Source: an uncultured Rhodospirillales bacterium
GTDB taxonomy: Bacteria; Pseudomonadota; Alphaproteobacteria; Rhodospirillales; UBA2165
Assembly (NCBI GenBank): GCA_905614355.1
Contig: CAJQSN010000052.1
Coordinates: forward strand, 1-50,755
Direction of reading: 5' to 3'
DNA length: 50,755 nt
Made by a program: the position numbers and the translations under genes. Within the stretch, counting starts at the first letter, position 1. The number at the start of each line of letters is the position of its first letter. Below the pieces are notes generated by a model. That model had not been told where the DNA came from, did no database searches, and worked only from the letters and a program-made list of their open reading frames with translations. Positions 44,093 through 50,755 of this stretch are shown piece after piece.

Positions 44093-45055
44093 CTATCCGT
44101 TTATATTTTTGATAAACCCTTTAATTTTTTGAAGATTTGACTGATCGTCAATTACAGGGTTACTTTGATTGGAAGTCCATTCAACCATTGAACCGTCATA
44201 AAGCTTTACATTTTTCTTACCCAGAACCTCAGACAATACAAACCAATTGGTCGCGGCCCAATGGCCAGTATTACAATATGAAACTATCGGTTTTGAATCG
44301 ATTATTGAATAGATACTTGCTAATTCTTCCCGGTCTTTAAGTCTATTTGATTTTAGGTCGTATGAATTGGCTTGAGATAAATGCTGAGCGCCAGGAATTC
44401 GTCCCGATAATTTAGCTTTTTTATGTTTAGCTTTTCCTACAAATTGATCTTCAGTCCTTCCGTCTAGCAAAACAACATCTTTTTGTTGTTCAACAATTTT
44501 TAAAACGTTTTCTGTTGAGATATAAGTATTAGGTTTAAAAGAAGCTATAAAGTTTCCTTTATTTATTTTACTTGGATTATTTTTTTCGATTAAAGTTGGA
44601 AATTTATTAGACCAAGCCCGATAACCCCCGTCTAGTATTGATACATTAGCGTGGCCAAAAGCTTTAAAACTCCAGTAAGCACGAGCTGACGAACCAAAAT
44701 CAGAGGAACTTACACCGGCTGGAATTAAAATTACATGGCTATCAGATGAAACACCGAGCCCACGAGCTAGAACTTGGAATTGCTCAGCTGATGGCACCAG
44801 ACCGACGACACCATTTTTGCTAGTTCGCCATCCATCTTTCAAGTAATCTGAATGTACTGATCCCGGAATATGACCTTTCAAGTAAGTTTCATATGATCCA
44901 CCATCAATTTTATTACGGAGATCAATTTTGATAACTTTTGGGTTGGTAATATTCTTTTCAAGCCATATTGAATCAACCAAGGGACTCGCGGATACAAGAT
45001 TGGTGAGCCCTAGAAAAACAATGCTACTAATCGCTAATAATTTTAATTTATTCAT
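44093..45055 (-). CDS. Secreted two-domain rhodanese (thiosulfate/3-mercaptopyruvate sulfurtransferase)
   Basis: 320 residues from ATG 45055, which has AGGAGT 7 nt upstream; an in-frame upstream ATG exists at 45115 but lacks such a site. The N-terminal LKLLAISSIVFLGLTNLVSA is a signal peptide, so the enzyme is periplasmic. Two rhodanese domains are visible: residues about 25-155 (GHIPGSVHSD, SILDGGYRAWSN) and 175-310 (VVLLDGRTEDQF, GRIPGAQHL). The active Cys261 is in SYCNTGHWAATNWFVL; the first domain has no catalytic Cys. It would move sulfane sulfur from thiosulfate to an acceptor. With YeeE, TusA and SoeABC downstream, it fits a thiosulfate-handling pathway. Confidence 0.92.
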   Translation of the reverse strand: MNKLKLLAISSIVFLGLTNLVSASPLVDSIWLEKNITNPKVIKIDLRNKIDGGSYETYLKGHIPGSVHSDYLKDGWRTSKNGVVGLVPSAEQFQVLARGLGVSSDSHVILIPAGVSSSDFGSSARAYWSFKAFGHANVSILDGGYRAWSNKFPTLIEKNNPSKINKGNFIASFKPNTYISTENVLKIVEQQKDVVLLDGRTEDQFVGKAKHKKAKLSGRIPGAQHLSQANSYDLKSNRLKDREELASIYSIIDSKPIVSYCNTGHWAATNWFVLSEVLGKKNVKLYDGSMVEWTSNQSNPVIDDQSNLQKIKGFIKNING

Positions 45056-45115
45056 AATATTACTCCTAAAATTGGTAACTAAATTAGATAAAGTATTTTT
45101 AATTACACTTAGCAT

Positions 45116-45438
45116 AAAGTATTTTAAATTATATTACAAATTAATTATTTTAATTATTTATATTACAATTTTAAAATGTAAAATATAATAAAAGAATACT
45201 TTACCGGTTCAAAACTTAATTGTTGTTATGTTTATTCCTAGTGGGAAGTCTATTTAAAAAAATAATGAAACTCTCATTGTTAAGCATTGTCTATTTGGAA
45301 GTCGGATTACACGTCAGGGCCATTTGGAAAACATATTATGAGGTGGTTAGCTCAATTACATAGAGTAGTCATTCTCACTAATTTATCATGGATGAACTAA
45401 CGCTGTGTTTATGATTACTCAGTTTCTTCAATAATTAT
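45116..45438. other. Intergenic region, nothing certain
   Basis: About 320 bases between the MarR gene end and the rhodanese promoter. It is AT-rich without ORFs. A short segment at 45345-45365 resembles a tRNA D-arm, but no T-arm or acceptor stem can be built around it. Confidence 0.4.
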
Positions 45439-45906
45439 CTATTCTGATCCTAGATTTTCAATCATAGTTAGCAAACAGTCGCGCAGTAATTTAATTTCTT
45501 TCTGGGTAATATTTTTTCGCGCTATTTTATTTACTTCTTCCGCTAAGGGTACTAGTTTATTCTCCAATTTACGGCCTTTTAGTGTCAAAAAAACATGGCG
45601 TTTGCGTTTATTTTTGCCCAAATGACGTCGCGAGATGTAACCCTTGTTTTCCATCTGGCGGACGACATTTGCAGTCGTTGATTCCATTATACCGGCCATT
45701 GAACTCAGTTCCCTTTGTGATAAACCGTCTTGTGTCCACAGAACCCGTAAAATTGACCATTGACTGAATGGGACCCCGTATTTTTTAAGCTCATTCTGGA
45801 GAGATCGAACCAGTGCGCGGGTAGCATCTTTAATTAAATGTGCAATTCGATCATCTGGCACACTATTTTTCCAGTGACTGAGAATGATTTCAGTTTCATT
45901 TGTCAT
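45439..45906 (-). CDS. MarR-family transcriptional regulator
   Basis: 155 residues with the winged helix-turn-helix typical of MarR proteins: FSQWSILRVLWTQDGLSQRELSSMAGIMESTTANVVRQMENKGYISRR is the recognition region, followed by the wing (KNKRKRHVFLTLKGRKLENKL). MarR proteins usually repress neighbouring genes until an aromatic ligand binds. Its ATG overlaps the stop of the Gfo/Idh/MocA gene (45903-45906), so both form one operon. Its target is probably the divergent promoter region before the Rieske oxygenase, where a 12-bp palindrome is present. Confidence 0.93.
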   Translation of the reverse strand: MTNETEIILSHWKNSVPDDRIAHLIKDATRALVRSLQNELKKYGVPFSQWSILRVLWTQDGLSQRELSSMAGIMESTTANVVRQMENKGYISRRHLGKNKRKRHVFLTLKGRKLENKLVPLAEEVNKIARKNITQKEIKLLRDCLLTMIENLGSE

Positions 45907-47123
45907 GTTCCCTTCGCCGCAATAGGAACTTGGTGTTTTAGGGTGATTTCTTCTCTGTTTTTTGCTGATTCTAGGATGGCGAGGCTCACTTCAAGATTTG
46001 CGAGTGCCCAATTACCGTCGTGAGTAGGTGGGACGTTATAATAAATTGCATTGACGATTTCATCTATGACTTCCGATCGTGGCACTGCTGGTATATTTAA
46101 TCTATTTTCTAGGTGTTCATCATTACTATAAATGGCAACGCCCCATGGCATAGGGCGTATGTCCGCATTCTCGCAGGAGGCAATCACAGTTCCAAAATGC
46201 TGGTGTTGGCGACTTTCATCTTGATTGATCAATTTTGAATTATAATCTGCTCCTCCAAAGTTTTGGCTAGACTTTAAATCTTCTTCATTTATTTTAGGTA
46301 GATTGGATGTCAACTTTTTTCTGGATTGCCAATATACATCGGGGTTCTTTGGGCTTCCTAATTCGCTGTTCCAATCCATTAGTTCATCAGAGTCAAAATG
46401 AGCATAGCCACTATAGGTTGCTGTTGCTGTTGTTCCATCTTCGAAAGTAAGTAAGGCGTTATAGGCGCCCTCAGTTTTACGAGCAGGGTCCCAATTGCCC
46501 GTATTAGCGCGTATACTTTTTAAACATCCACCGCCAAGAATTCTTATAATATCAATTTGGTGGGCGGCTTGGCTAAACACTACACCACCTCCTTTTTCAG
46601 TTATCAACTCATCCGGGCGACGCGGTCGATACATGAAATCTGTGTAATTTAAAGCCGTTAGCATTTGTAGTCGGCCGTATATACCGCTGACAATTAGTTC
46701 GCGGGTTTGCTGGATTGGTCGATTGAATCCATGACTATGTCCCACGACTAAATGGACGCCAGCTTCTTCGACTATTTCATTAATCTGTTGCGCATCCTCT
46801 ATCGTTAGAGCCATTGGCTTTTCGAGGAGCACGTGTTTGCCGGCAGAGACAATTTTCGTAATCTGTTCTACGTGGAGATTTGCAGGTGTAGCTAGATAGA
46901 CGATGTCGATGTCGGCATTATCCAGTAACAATTCATAGTTTTCAAATGCCGATCCGCCGAAATCCCTCTCGAATTGCAGCCGTGCTTCGTTACGTGGGTC
47001 AGCTCCAGCAACTAATTCTATTCTGGTATCTTGGATAAAGGTTGGTAACATGATAGTGAAGGCTCGACCCATTCCAACTACGCCTAACTGCAGAGGCCTT
47101 TGAGGGTCGACGCTAAGTGACAT
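45903..47123 (-). CDS. Gfo/Idh/MocA-family NAD(P)-dependent dehydrogenase
   Basis: 406 residues. The N-terminal Rossmann motif is LGVVGMGRAF, followed by the EKP signature GKHVLLEKPMALTIEDA typical of the family and a C-terminal alpha/beta domain with YNALLTFEDGTTATATYSGYAHFDSDELMDWNSELG. Members reduce or oxidise sugars, cyclic polyols or aromatic cis-diols. Divergent placement next to a phthalate-type Rieske oxygenase suggests a phthalate cis-diol dehydrogenase-like role. That is inference from context only. It is co-transcribed with the downstream MarR gene. Confidence 0.88.
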   Translation of the reverse strand: MSLSVDPQRPLQLGVVGMGRAFTIMLPTFIQDTRIELVAGADPRNEARLQFERDFGGSAFENYELLLDNADIDIVYLATPANLHVEQITKIVSAGKHVLLEKPMALTIEDAQQINEIVEEAGVHLVVGHSHGFNRPIQQTRELIVSGIYGRLQMLTALNYTDFMYRPRRPDELITEKGGGVVFSQAAHQIDIIRILGGGCLKSIRANTGNWDPARKTEGAYNALLTFEDGTTATATYSGYAHFDSDELMDWNSELGSPKNPDVYWQSRKKLTSNLPKINEEDLKSSQNFGGADYNSKLINQDESRQHQHFGTVIASCENADIRPMPWGVAIYSNDEHLENRLNIPAVPRSEVIDEIVNAIYYNVPPTHDGNWALANLEVSLAILESAKNREEITLKHQVPIAAKGT

Positions 47124-47187
47124 TTTATTACTCTACTTCCTTGTCTTGCATTTATCCTAGACATCCAAAGTAATGGTCTTTATAAAA

Positions 47188-47199
47188 TTAGGTACCTAA
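47188..47199. promoter_or_regulatory. 12-bp palindrome, possible MarR operator
   Basis: TTAGGTACCTAA is a perfect palindrome in the 151-base gap between the divergent Gfo/Idh-marR and Rieske oxygenase genes. It is 75 bases before the oxygenase start and 65 before the dehydrogenase start. MarR dimers bind such dyads, but the assignment is inference. Confidence 0.45.
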
Positions 47200-47274
47200 G
47201 TTTATGGAGTGAATATTTATTATCAAGCATATACACTATTTTATATATATGAATAAAAATAGGGAAACTATCAA

Positions 47275-48543
47275 GTGCTAAGTGCTGAACAAAATGAACT
47301 CTTAACTCGTGTTGAAGGTAGTGCCCCAATGGGCCAGCTCATGCGGCGTCATTGGCTTCCTGCGTGTTTATCTGATGAAGTTGCTTTACCTGATTGTACG
47401 CCCTTACGGGCCCGGTTACTTGGTGAAGACCTTGTTATATTCAGAGACACAGAGGGAAAGTTGGGTGCTTTGGCTGAGCAGTGTCCCCACCGCAAGGCAT
47501 CTTTAGCATTTGGTCGGAATGAAGAGTGTGGACTGAGATGCTTATATCATGGATGGAAGTTTTCTGTTGATGGCAGCGTAATGGATATGGCGTCAGAACC
47601 TAATAGTGAACGCAAGAAGAATTCTATTAAGCATAAAGCATACCCTATAGAAGAAAGTGGCGGGTTTATTTGGGTGTACCTTGGGCCAGAAGAAGACATG
47701 ACTACTTTCCAGCCGCCAGCATGGGCTCCGTCTCCAGACGTGAAAGCTAGTGTTGTAAAAATTCATACGCATTGTAATTGGGCCCAAGTGCTTGAAGGCT
47801 CCATAGACTCTGCCCATAGCTCGAGCCTTCATTCGTCAAATATGCCTACGGCTGAGGTCGAAAATTCTACGGCTACAGCCGACTCCTGGCTGCGCCCATC
47901 CAAAGATAAGTCGCCGAAGTTAGAAATCGAAATGACAGATTATGGGTTTCAATATGCAGCTTTGCGTAAACCCATTAAAAACGAGGAAAAAAACTACTAC
48001 ATAAGAACGACTATTTTTATTGCTCCATTTACAGTTCTTATTCCGCCCAATACCGAGTATAAGCTTGCTCAAATATTATTCCCTATAGATGACTATAATA
48101 CCATGTTTTACTGGGTGGCATGGCACCCTGATCCAAAAAAGGGAATTAGCCAGGACGAATGGCGGCGGTTTTGTGCTGCTGAAGTAGGAACCGATCTTGA
48201 TGAAAACTATATACGAAACCTTAACCTTGGTAACTGGTTCAAACAGGATAGGGACGCGATGAAAAAAGGGCATTTCACTGGTATAAAAGGTATACCCGCG
48301 GAGGATATGGCCATGTGGGAGTCGATGGGTCGTATTGCGAATAGGAGCCATGAAATACTTGGATCTAGCGACTTAAGTATTGTTAAGTTTAGACACCAGA
48401 TGCTCAAGGCCGTTAACGACTTTGCTACCGGTGAGCCTGCTATTGGAACAAAAAGAACTAATACCCGCCATATAGATTTATCTTCATTCGAGGGAATTGT
48501 CCCTAAATCTACCGATTGGAGAGCCTTAAGAGATACATTTTAA
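47275..48543 (+). CDS. Rieske non-heme iron oxygenase, large subunit (phthalate dioxygenase-like)
   Basis: 422 residues from GTG at 47275, with AGGGA 9 nt upstream. The Rieske [2Fe-2S] ligands are Cys70, His72, Cys89 and His92 (CPHR...CLYHGW). The mononuclear iron site is in LEGSIDSAHSSSLHSS, with Asp178, His181 and His186 of the D-x2-H-x4-H motif. It most resembles phthalate 4,5-dioxygenase-type and related ring-hydroxylating or demethylating oxygenases. It needs a reductase, which is not seen in this window. It is divergent from a dehydrogenase and MarR regulator, and upstream of a TRAP-TAXI transporter, so an aromatic-acid pathway is likely. Confidence 0.92.
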   Translation: MLSAEQNELLTRVEGSAPMGQLMRRHWLPACLSDEVALPDCTPLRARLLGEDLVIFRDTEGKLGALAEQCPHRKASLAFGRNEECGLRCLYHGWKFSVDGSVMDMASEPNSERKKNSIKHKAYPIEESGGFIWVYLGPEEDMTTFQPPAWAPSPDVKASVVKIHTHCNWAQVLEGSIDSAHSSSLHSSNMPTAEVENSTATADSWLRPSKDKSPKLEIEMTDYGFQYAALRKPIKNEEKNYYIRTTIFIAPFTVLIPPNTEYKLAQILFPIDDYNTMFYWVAWHPDPKKGISQDEWRRFCAAEVGTDLDENYIRNLNLGNWFKQDRDAMKKGHFTGIKGIPAEDMAMWESMGRIANRSHEILGSSDLSIVKFRHQMLKAVNDFATGEPAIGTKRTNTRHIDLSSFEGIVPKSTDWRALRDTF

Positions 48544-48616
48544 ACAAGATGTCATAATTGTTATACTAGCCAATTAAGGATAAAATTAACCGATCGAAAA
48601 CAAGGAGAGATTTTCA

Positions 48617-49633
48617 ATGAACTACTTACGACTAATAGTTATTTCACTTTGGACATTAGCAGCCATTTTTAGTTTTGGTAAACAAGCTGATGCACAAAAA
48701 TATAATGTTACACTTAGTGGCGCAAGCCCAGGGGGATTATGGTCAAGAATAGGCGGTGGAATTGACGCTGCGATTGCAAAGGCATATCCAGGTTCAACAG
48801 TTAGTTATCAAACCTCTTCAGGCGGGTTAGCTAATATACCACTAGTATCAGCTGGTAAGGTTCCCATGGGATTGGCTACTGATGGTGAATTGAATGCAGC
48901 CGTTAAAGGAGCAAAGCCTTATAAAAAAGCGATCAGTAATACGCGCGTACTATTTCGTGTTTATACACCAGCGTCTCGTTTCCAAATGGACTTCTTTGCT
49001 GTAACAAAATCTTTTGCAGATAAACATGGAATAAAAACCGTCCAGGATATAGTTAGCAAGAAATTGCCGATCAGGATTGCGATTAATAGACGAGGTAACA
49101 TGGATGCAGATGTCGGTGAGGCTGCAATGAACCTAATGGGTATTTCTCGGGCTAAAGTAGAGGGGTGGGGCGGCCAAGTGGTTCACGCTGCTTCCAAAGA
49201 AATTGTTTCCCTTGTCTCCGATAAGCGTTTAGATGTTGTAAATTTTGGCATTTCCTATAATCATCCTCGAGTACGAGAGATTGCAAAAAACTCTTCTCCT
49301 GTATTACTGAGTTACGGTAAAGACGTGGCTGAAAAAGTGGCCAAACAGTTTGGTGGGGAAGTTTGTTACATCAAGCCGGGTGAGTATAAATGGACACCAA
49401 ACGGTGCAGCCAGTGTTTGCATGGGTGCGGTTGTTGTCGTAAACGCAAATATGGACGCTAAGCTCGCCTACAACTTAACGAAAGCAATGGTCGAGCAAAT
49501 TGAGACATTCAAAAATAAGTCTCATCGTTTGATCAAAAAGACTGCTAGTCCTGCTGTCATAGCTCAAAAGGGCAATGCTCCCCACCATCGAGGAGCTGCT
49601 AAGTACTTTAAAGAAAAAGGCTTAATTCAATAA
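48617..49633 (+). CDS. TRAP transporter solute-binding protein, TAXI family
   Basis: 338 residues. A signal peptide (LIVISLWTLAAIFSFGKQADA) is followed by YNVTLSGASPGGLWSRIGGGIDAAIAKAYPGSTVSYQTSSGG, which is characteristic of TAXI proteins, and later by YTPASRFQMDFFAVTKSFADKHGI. It is periplasmic and captures a carboxylate or amino-acid-like substrate for the fused permease that follows 66 bases downstream. AAGGAGAG lies about 8 nt before the ATG. A strong hairpin separates it from the permease, which usually allows higher expression of the binding protein. Confidence 0.93.
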   Translation: MNYLRLIVISLWTLAAIFSFGKQADAQKYNVTLSGASPGGLWSRIGGGIDAAIAKAYPGSTVSYQTSSGGLANIPLVSAGKVPMGLATDGELNAAVKGAKPYKKAISNTRVLFRVYTPASRFQMDFFAVTKSFADKHGIKTVQDIVSKKLPIRIAINRRGNMDADVGEAAMNLMGISRAKVEGWGGQVVHAASKEIVSLVSDKRLDVVNFGISYNHPRVREIAKNSSPVLLSYGKDVAEKVAKQFGGEVCYIKPGEYKWTPNGAASVCMGAVVVVNANMDAKLAYNLTKAMVEQIETFKNKSHRLIKKTASPAVIAQKGNAPHHRGAAKYFKEKGLIQ

Positions 49634-49646
49634 AATTATGTTATTT

Positions 49647-49688
49647 GACCGAAGAAATGGAATTGAAGTGATGTTCATTTCTTCGGTC
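49647..49688 (+). promoter_or_regulatory. 13-bp intercistronic hairpin between TAXI protein and permease
   Basis: GACCGAAGAAATG (49647-49659) pairs perfectly with CATTTCTTCGGTC (49676-49688) around a 16-nt loop. No T-run follows, so it is more likely a 3' stabiliser or partial attenuator. The permease ATG is 12 bases after it. Confidence 0.8.
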
Positions 49689-49699
49689 GGACCAATAAA

Positions 49700-50755
49700 A
49701 TGAATTTAGCTAATCTGGTTTCTATACGAACATGGTTTTCTGTGGGGGCGCGTCGCCGCCCCCAGGGAATTTATGATTGGATATTCACGCCCTTTGCAGT
49801 TGCGGTTGGCATCTGGGTTATTACAGCTGCCACACTAATAATAATTTCTCCATGGACATTATCTGTGGTGTTTTTCTCGGGCGTCGTGGCGTTAGCATTT
49901 CTAACGACAGGTCCGTTTGAGGGCTCAGATATAAATAAACCGTCTTCAGTAGATATTATATTTGCGTTATTAAGTATATCAATTGGTGTTTATTTTGCTG
50001 TGCAGGCTCCAGTTATAATAAATCGAATTGTCCTTTTAGATGAATTGACAAATCTTGATATAGTTTTCGGGACCTTAGTTTTTATTCTAACATTAGAAAT
50101 TACGCGTCGAACTACGGGTCTCGGCCTAACATTTATTGTTATTGTGTTTGTCTTATATAACCTGTTTGGCCACCACCTTGATGGCGTTCTTCAGCACGGA
50201 AAGATCGACTATATACACTTTCTAGAGATAACTGTTTTTACTACAGATGGTATATTTGGTTTACCTATCCGTGTTGCAGCTACATATGCTTTTATGTTTG
50301 TTATGTTTGGGACTGTACTCCATGCTTGTGGGGGTGGGGATTTTTTCTTTAATTTTGCAGCGGCGATTAGTGGCCGAACTCCAGGCGGCCCAGCAAAGGT
50401 AGCTGTTATTTCATCGGGTATGTATGGTATGCTCTCGGGTAGTCCAACGTCCGACGTAGTGACGACTGGATCAATAACTATTCCTATCATGAAGCGTTTG
50501 GGCTATCGAGGTGCACATGCTGGTGCCATCGAAGTAGCTGCCTCGACAGGTGGGAGTTTTGTGCCGCCCGTTTTAGGAACAGCTGCATTTTTGATGGTTG
50601 ATTTTGCAGGCCTTGAGTATCTCCAAATTGCGGTTGCGGCAATCATTCCGGCAATTTTATATTATACTTCGATATACGCACAGGTACATTTTTCATGCGT
50701 TAGGCAGGGTTTTGGGCGCCTAGACGATGACTTGATACCGTCTTTTATAGATACC
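49700..50755 (+). CDS. TRAP transporter fused permease, 3'-truncated by window edge
   Basis: Starts with ATG at 49700, and the frame is open to the end of the window (352 codons). The N-terminal 4TM (DctQ-like) part has membrane segments including FAVAVGIWVITAATLIIISPWTL. It continues into the DctM-like domain with LEITRRTTGLGLTFIVIVF and the TRAP signature region AKVAVISSGMYGMLSGSPTSDVV plus AASTGGSFVPPVLGTAAFLMVDF. This is the fused 4TM/12TM permease typically paired with TAXI binding proteins. It imports the substrate using a sodium gradient. A short upstream space contains a hairpin. The rest of the protein lies beyond the window. Confidence 0.93.
   Translation, partial: MNLANLVSIRTWFSVGARRRPQGIYDWIFTPFAVAVGIWVITAATLIIISPWTLSVVFFSGVVALAFLTTGPFEGSDINKPSSVDIIFALLSISIGVYFAVQAPVIINRIVLLDELTNLDIVFGTLVFILTLEITRRTTGLGLTFIVIVFVLYNLFGHHLDGVLQHGKIDYIHFLEITVFTTDGIFGLPIRVAATYAFMFVMFGTVLHACGGGDFFFNFAAAISGRTPGGPAKVAVISSGMYGMLSGSPTSDVVTTGSITIPIMKRLGYRGAHAGAIEVAASTGGSFVPPVLGTAAFLMVDFAGLEYLQIAVAAIIPAILYYTSIYAQVHFSCVRQGFGRLDDDLIPSFIDT

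Noticed and set aside
45345-45365. tRNA D-arm-like sequence (GGTTAGCTCA...TAGAG)
   Set aside because: A 4-bp GCTC/GAGT pairing exists, but no anticodon stem, T-arm or acceptor stem can be assembled around it.

Overview
The window looks like an AT-rich chromosomal segment of a free-living, probably marine, alphaproteobacterium. The taxonomic inference rests mainly on the order DUF502 / recG (reverse) / sdhE-mfd (forward), a familiar alphaproteobacterial arrangement. It is supported by the TRAP-TAXI transporter, a SoeABC-type sulfite dehydrogenase, Tat-exported oxidoreductases and a GlnK-AmtB pair behind a sigma-54-type promoter. I see no insertion sequence, phage, integrase, CRISPR array, rRNA or complete tRNA. 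Both ends cut through genes.

Layout. 1-1.4 kb: the end of a NitT/TauT-type ABC permease and a cyclase-family hydrolase. 1.8-3.6 kb: amtB and glnK on the minus strand. 3.8-7.7 kb: multicopper oxidase, a MetF-like reductase with a tiny overlapping ORF upstream, and a small glycosyltransferase-like protein. 8.3-11 kb: a two-subunit molybdenum hydroxylase (IorAB type) closed by a clear terminator. 11.4-17 kb: a small membrane protein, then an RND efflux pair whose adaptor carries a freshly duplicated EF-hand module. 17.4-23.8 kb: transketolase, class I aldolase and ribulose-phosphate epimerase, then a DASS-family anion transporter and a double universal-stress protein. 23.8-31.2 kb: NUDIX hydrolase, DUF502 protein, recG, sdhE and mfd. 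31.3-33.7 kb, minus strand: a DsbA/FrnE-like protein, an FMN alpha-hydroxy-acid oxidase and a TlpA-like thioredoxin. 33.9-37.5 kb: two MFS exporters, a DUF2786-like protein and a 61-residue protein. 37.7-45.1 kb, minus strand: a sulfur-oxidation block (secreted rhodanese, YeeE/YedE transporter, TusA, SoeA, SoeB, SoeC). 45.4 kb to the end: a MarR regulator and Gfo/Idh/MocA dehydrogenase divergent from a Rieske oxygenase and a TRAP-TAXI transporter, which looks like an aromatic-acid uptake and catabolism unit.

The most striking observation is at 31268-31813. A secreted TlpA/thioredoxin-like protein is interrupted by one TGA exactly where the first redox cysteine of the W-C-x-x-C motif belongs. 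The same frame then runs on for 107 more sense codons through the second cysteine and the cis-proline region to a normal stop. A compact hairpin lies 15 nt downstream of the TGA. This is what a selenoprotein with a U-x-x-C active site would look like. A plain nonsense mutation or a base-call error cannot be excluded from the window alone, and no selA/B/C/D gene is present here.

Second in interest is the RND adaptor. It carries two copies of a 55-residue double-EF-hand module, 164 of 165 bases identical, between its signal peptide and the membrane-fusion core. This suggests calcium binding on the periplasmic side of an efflux pump.
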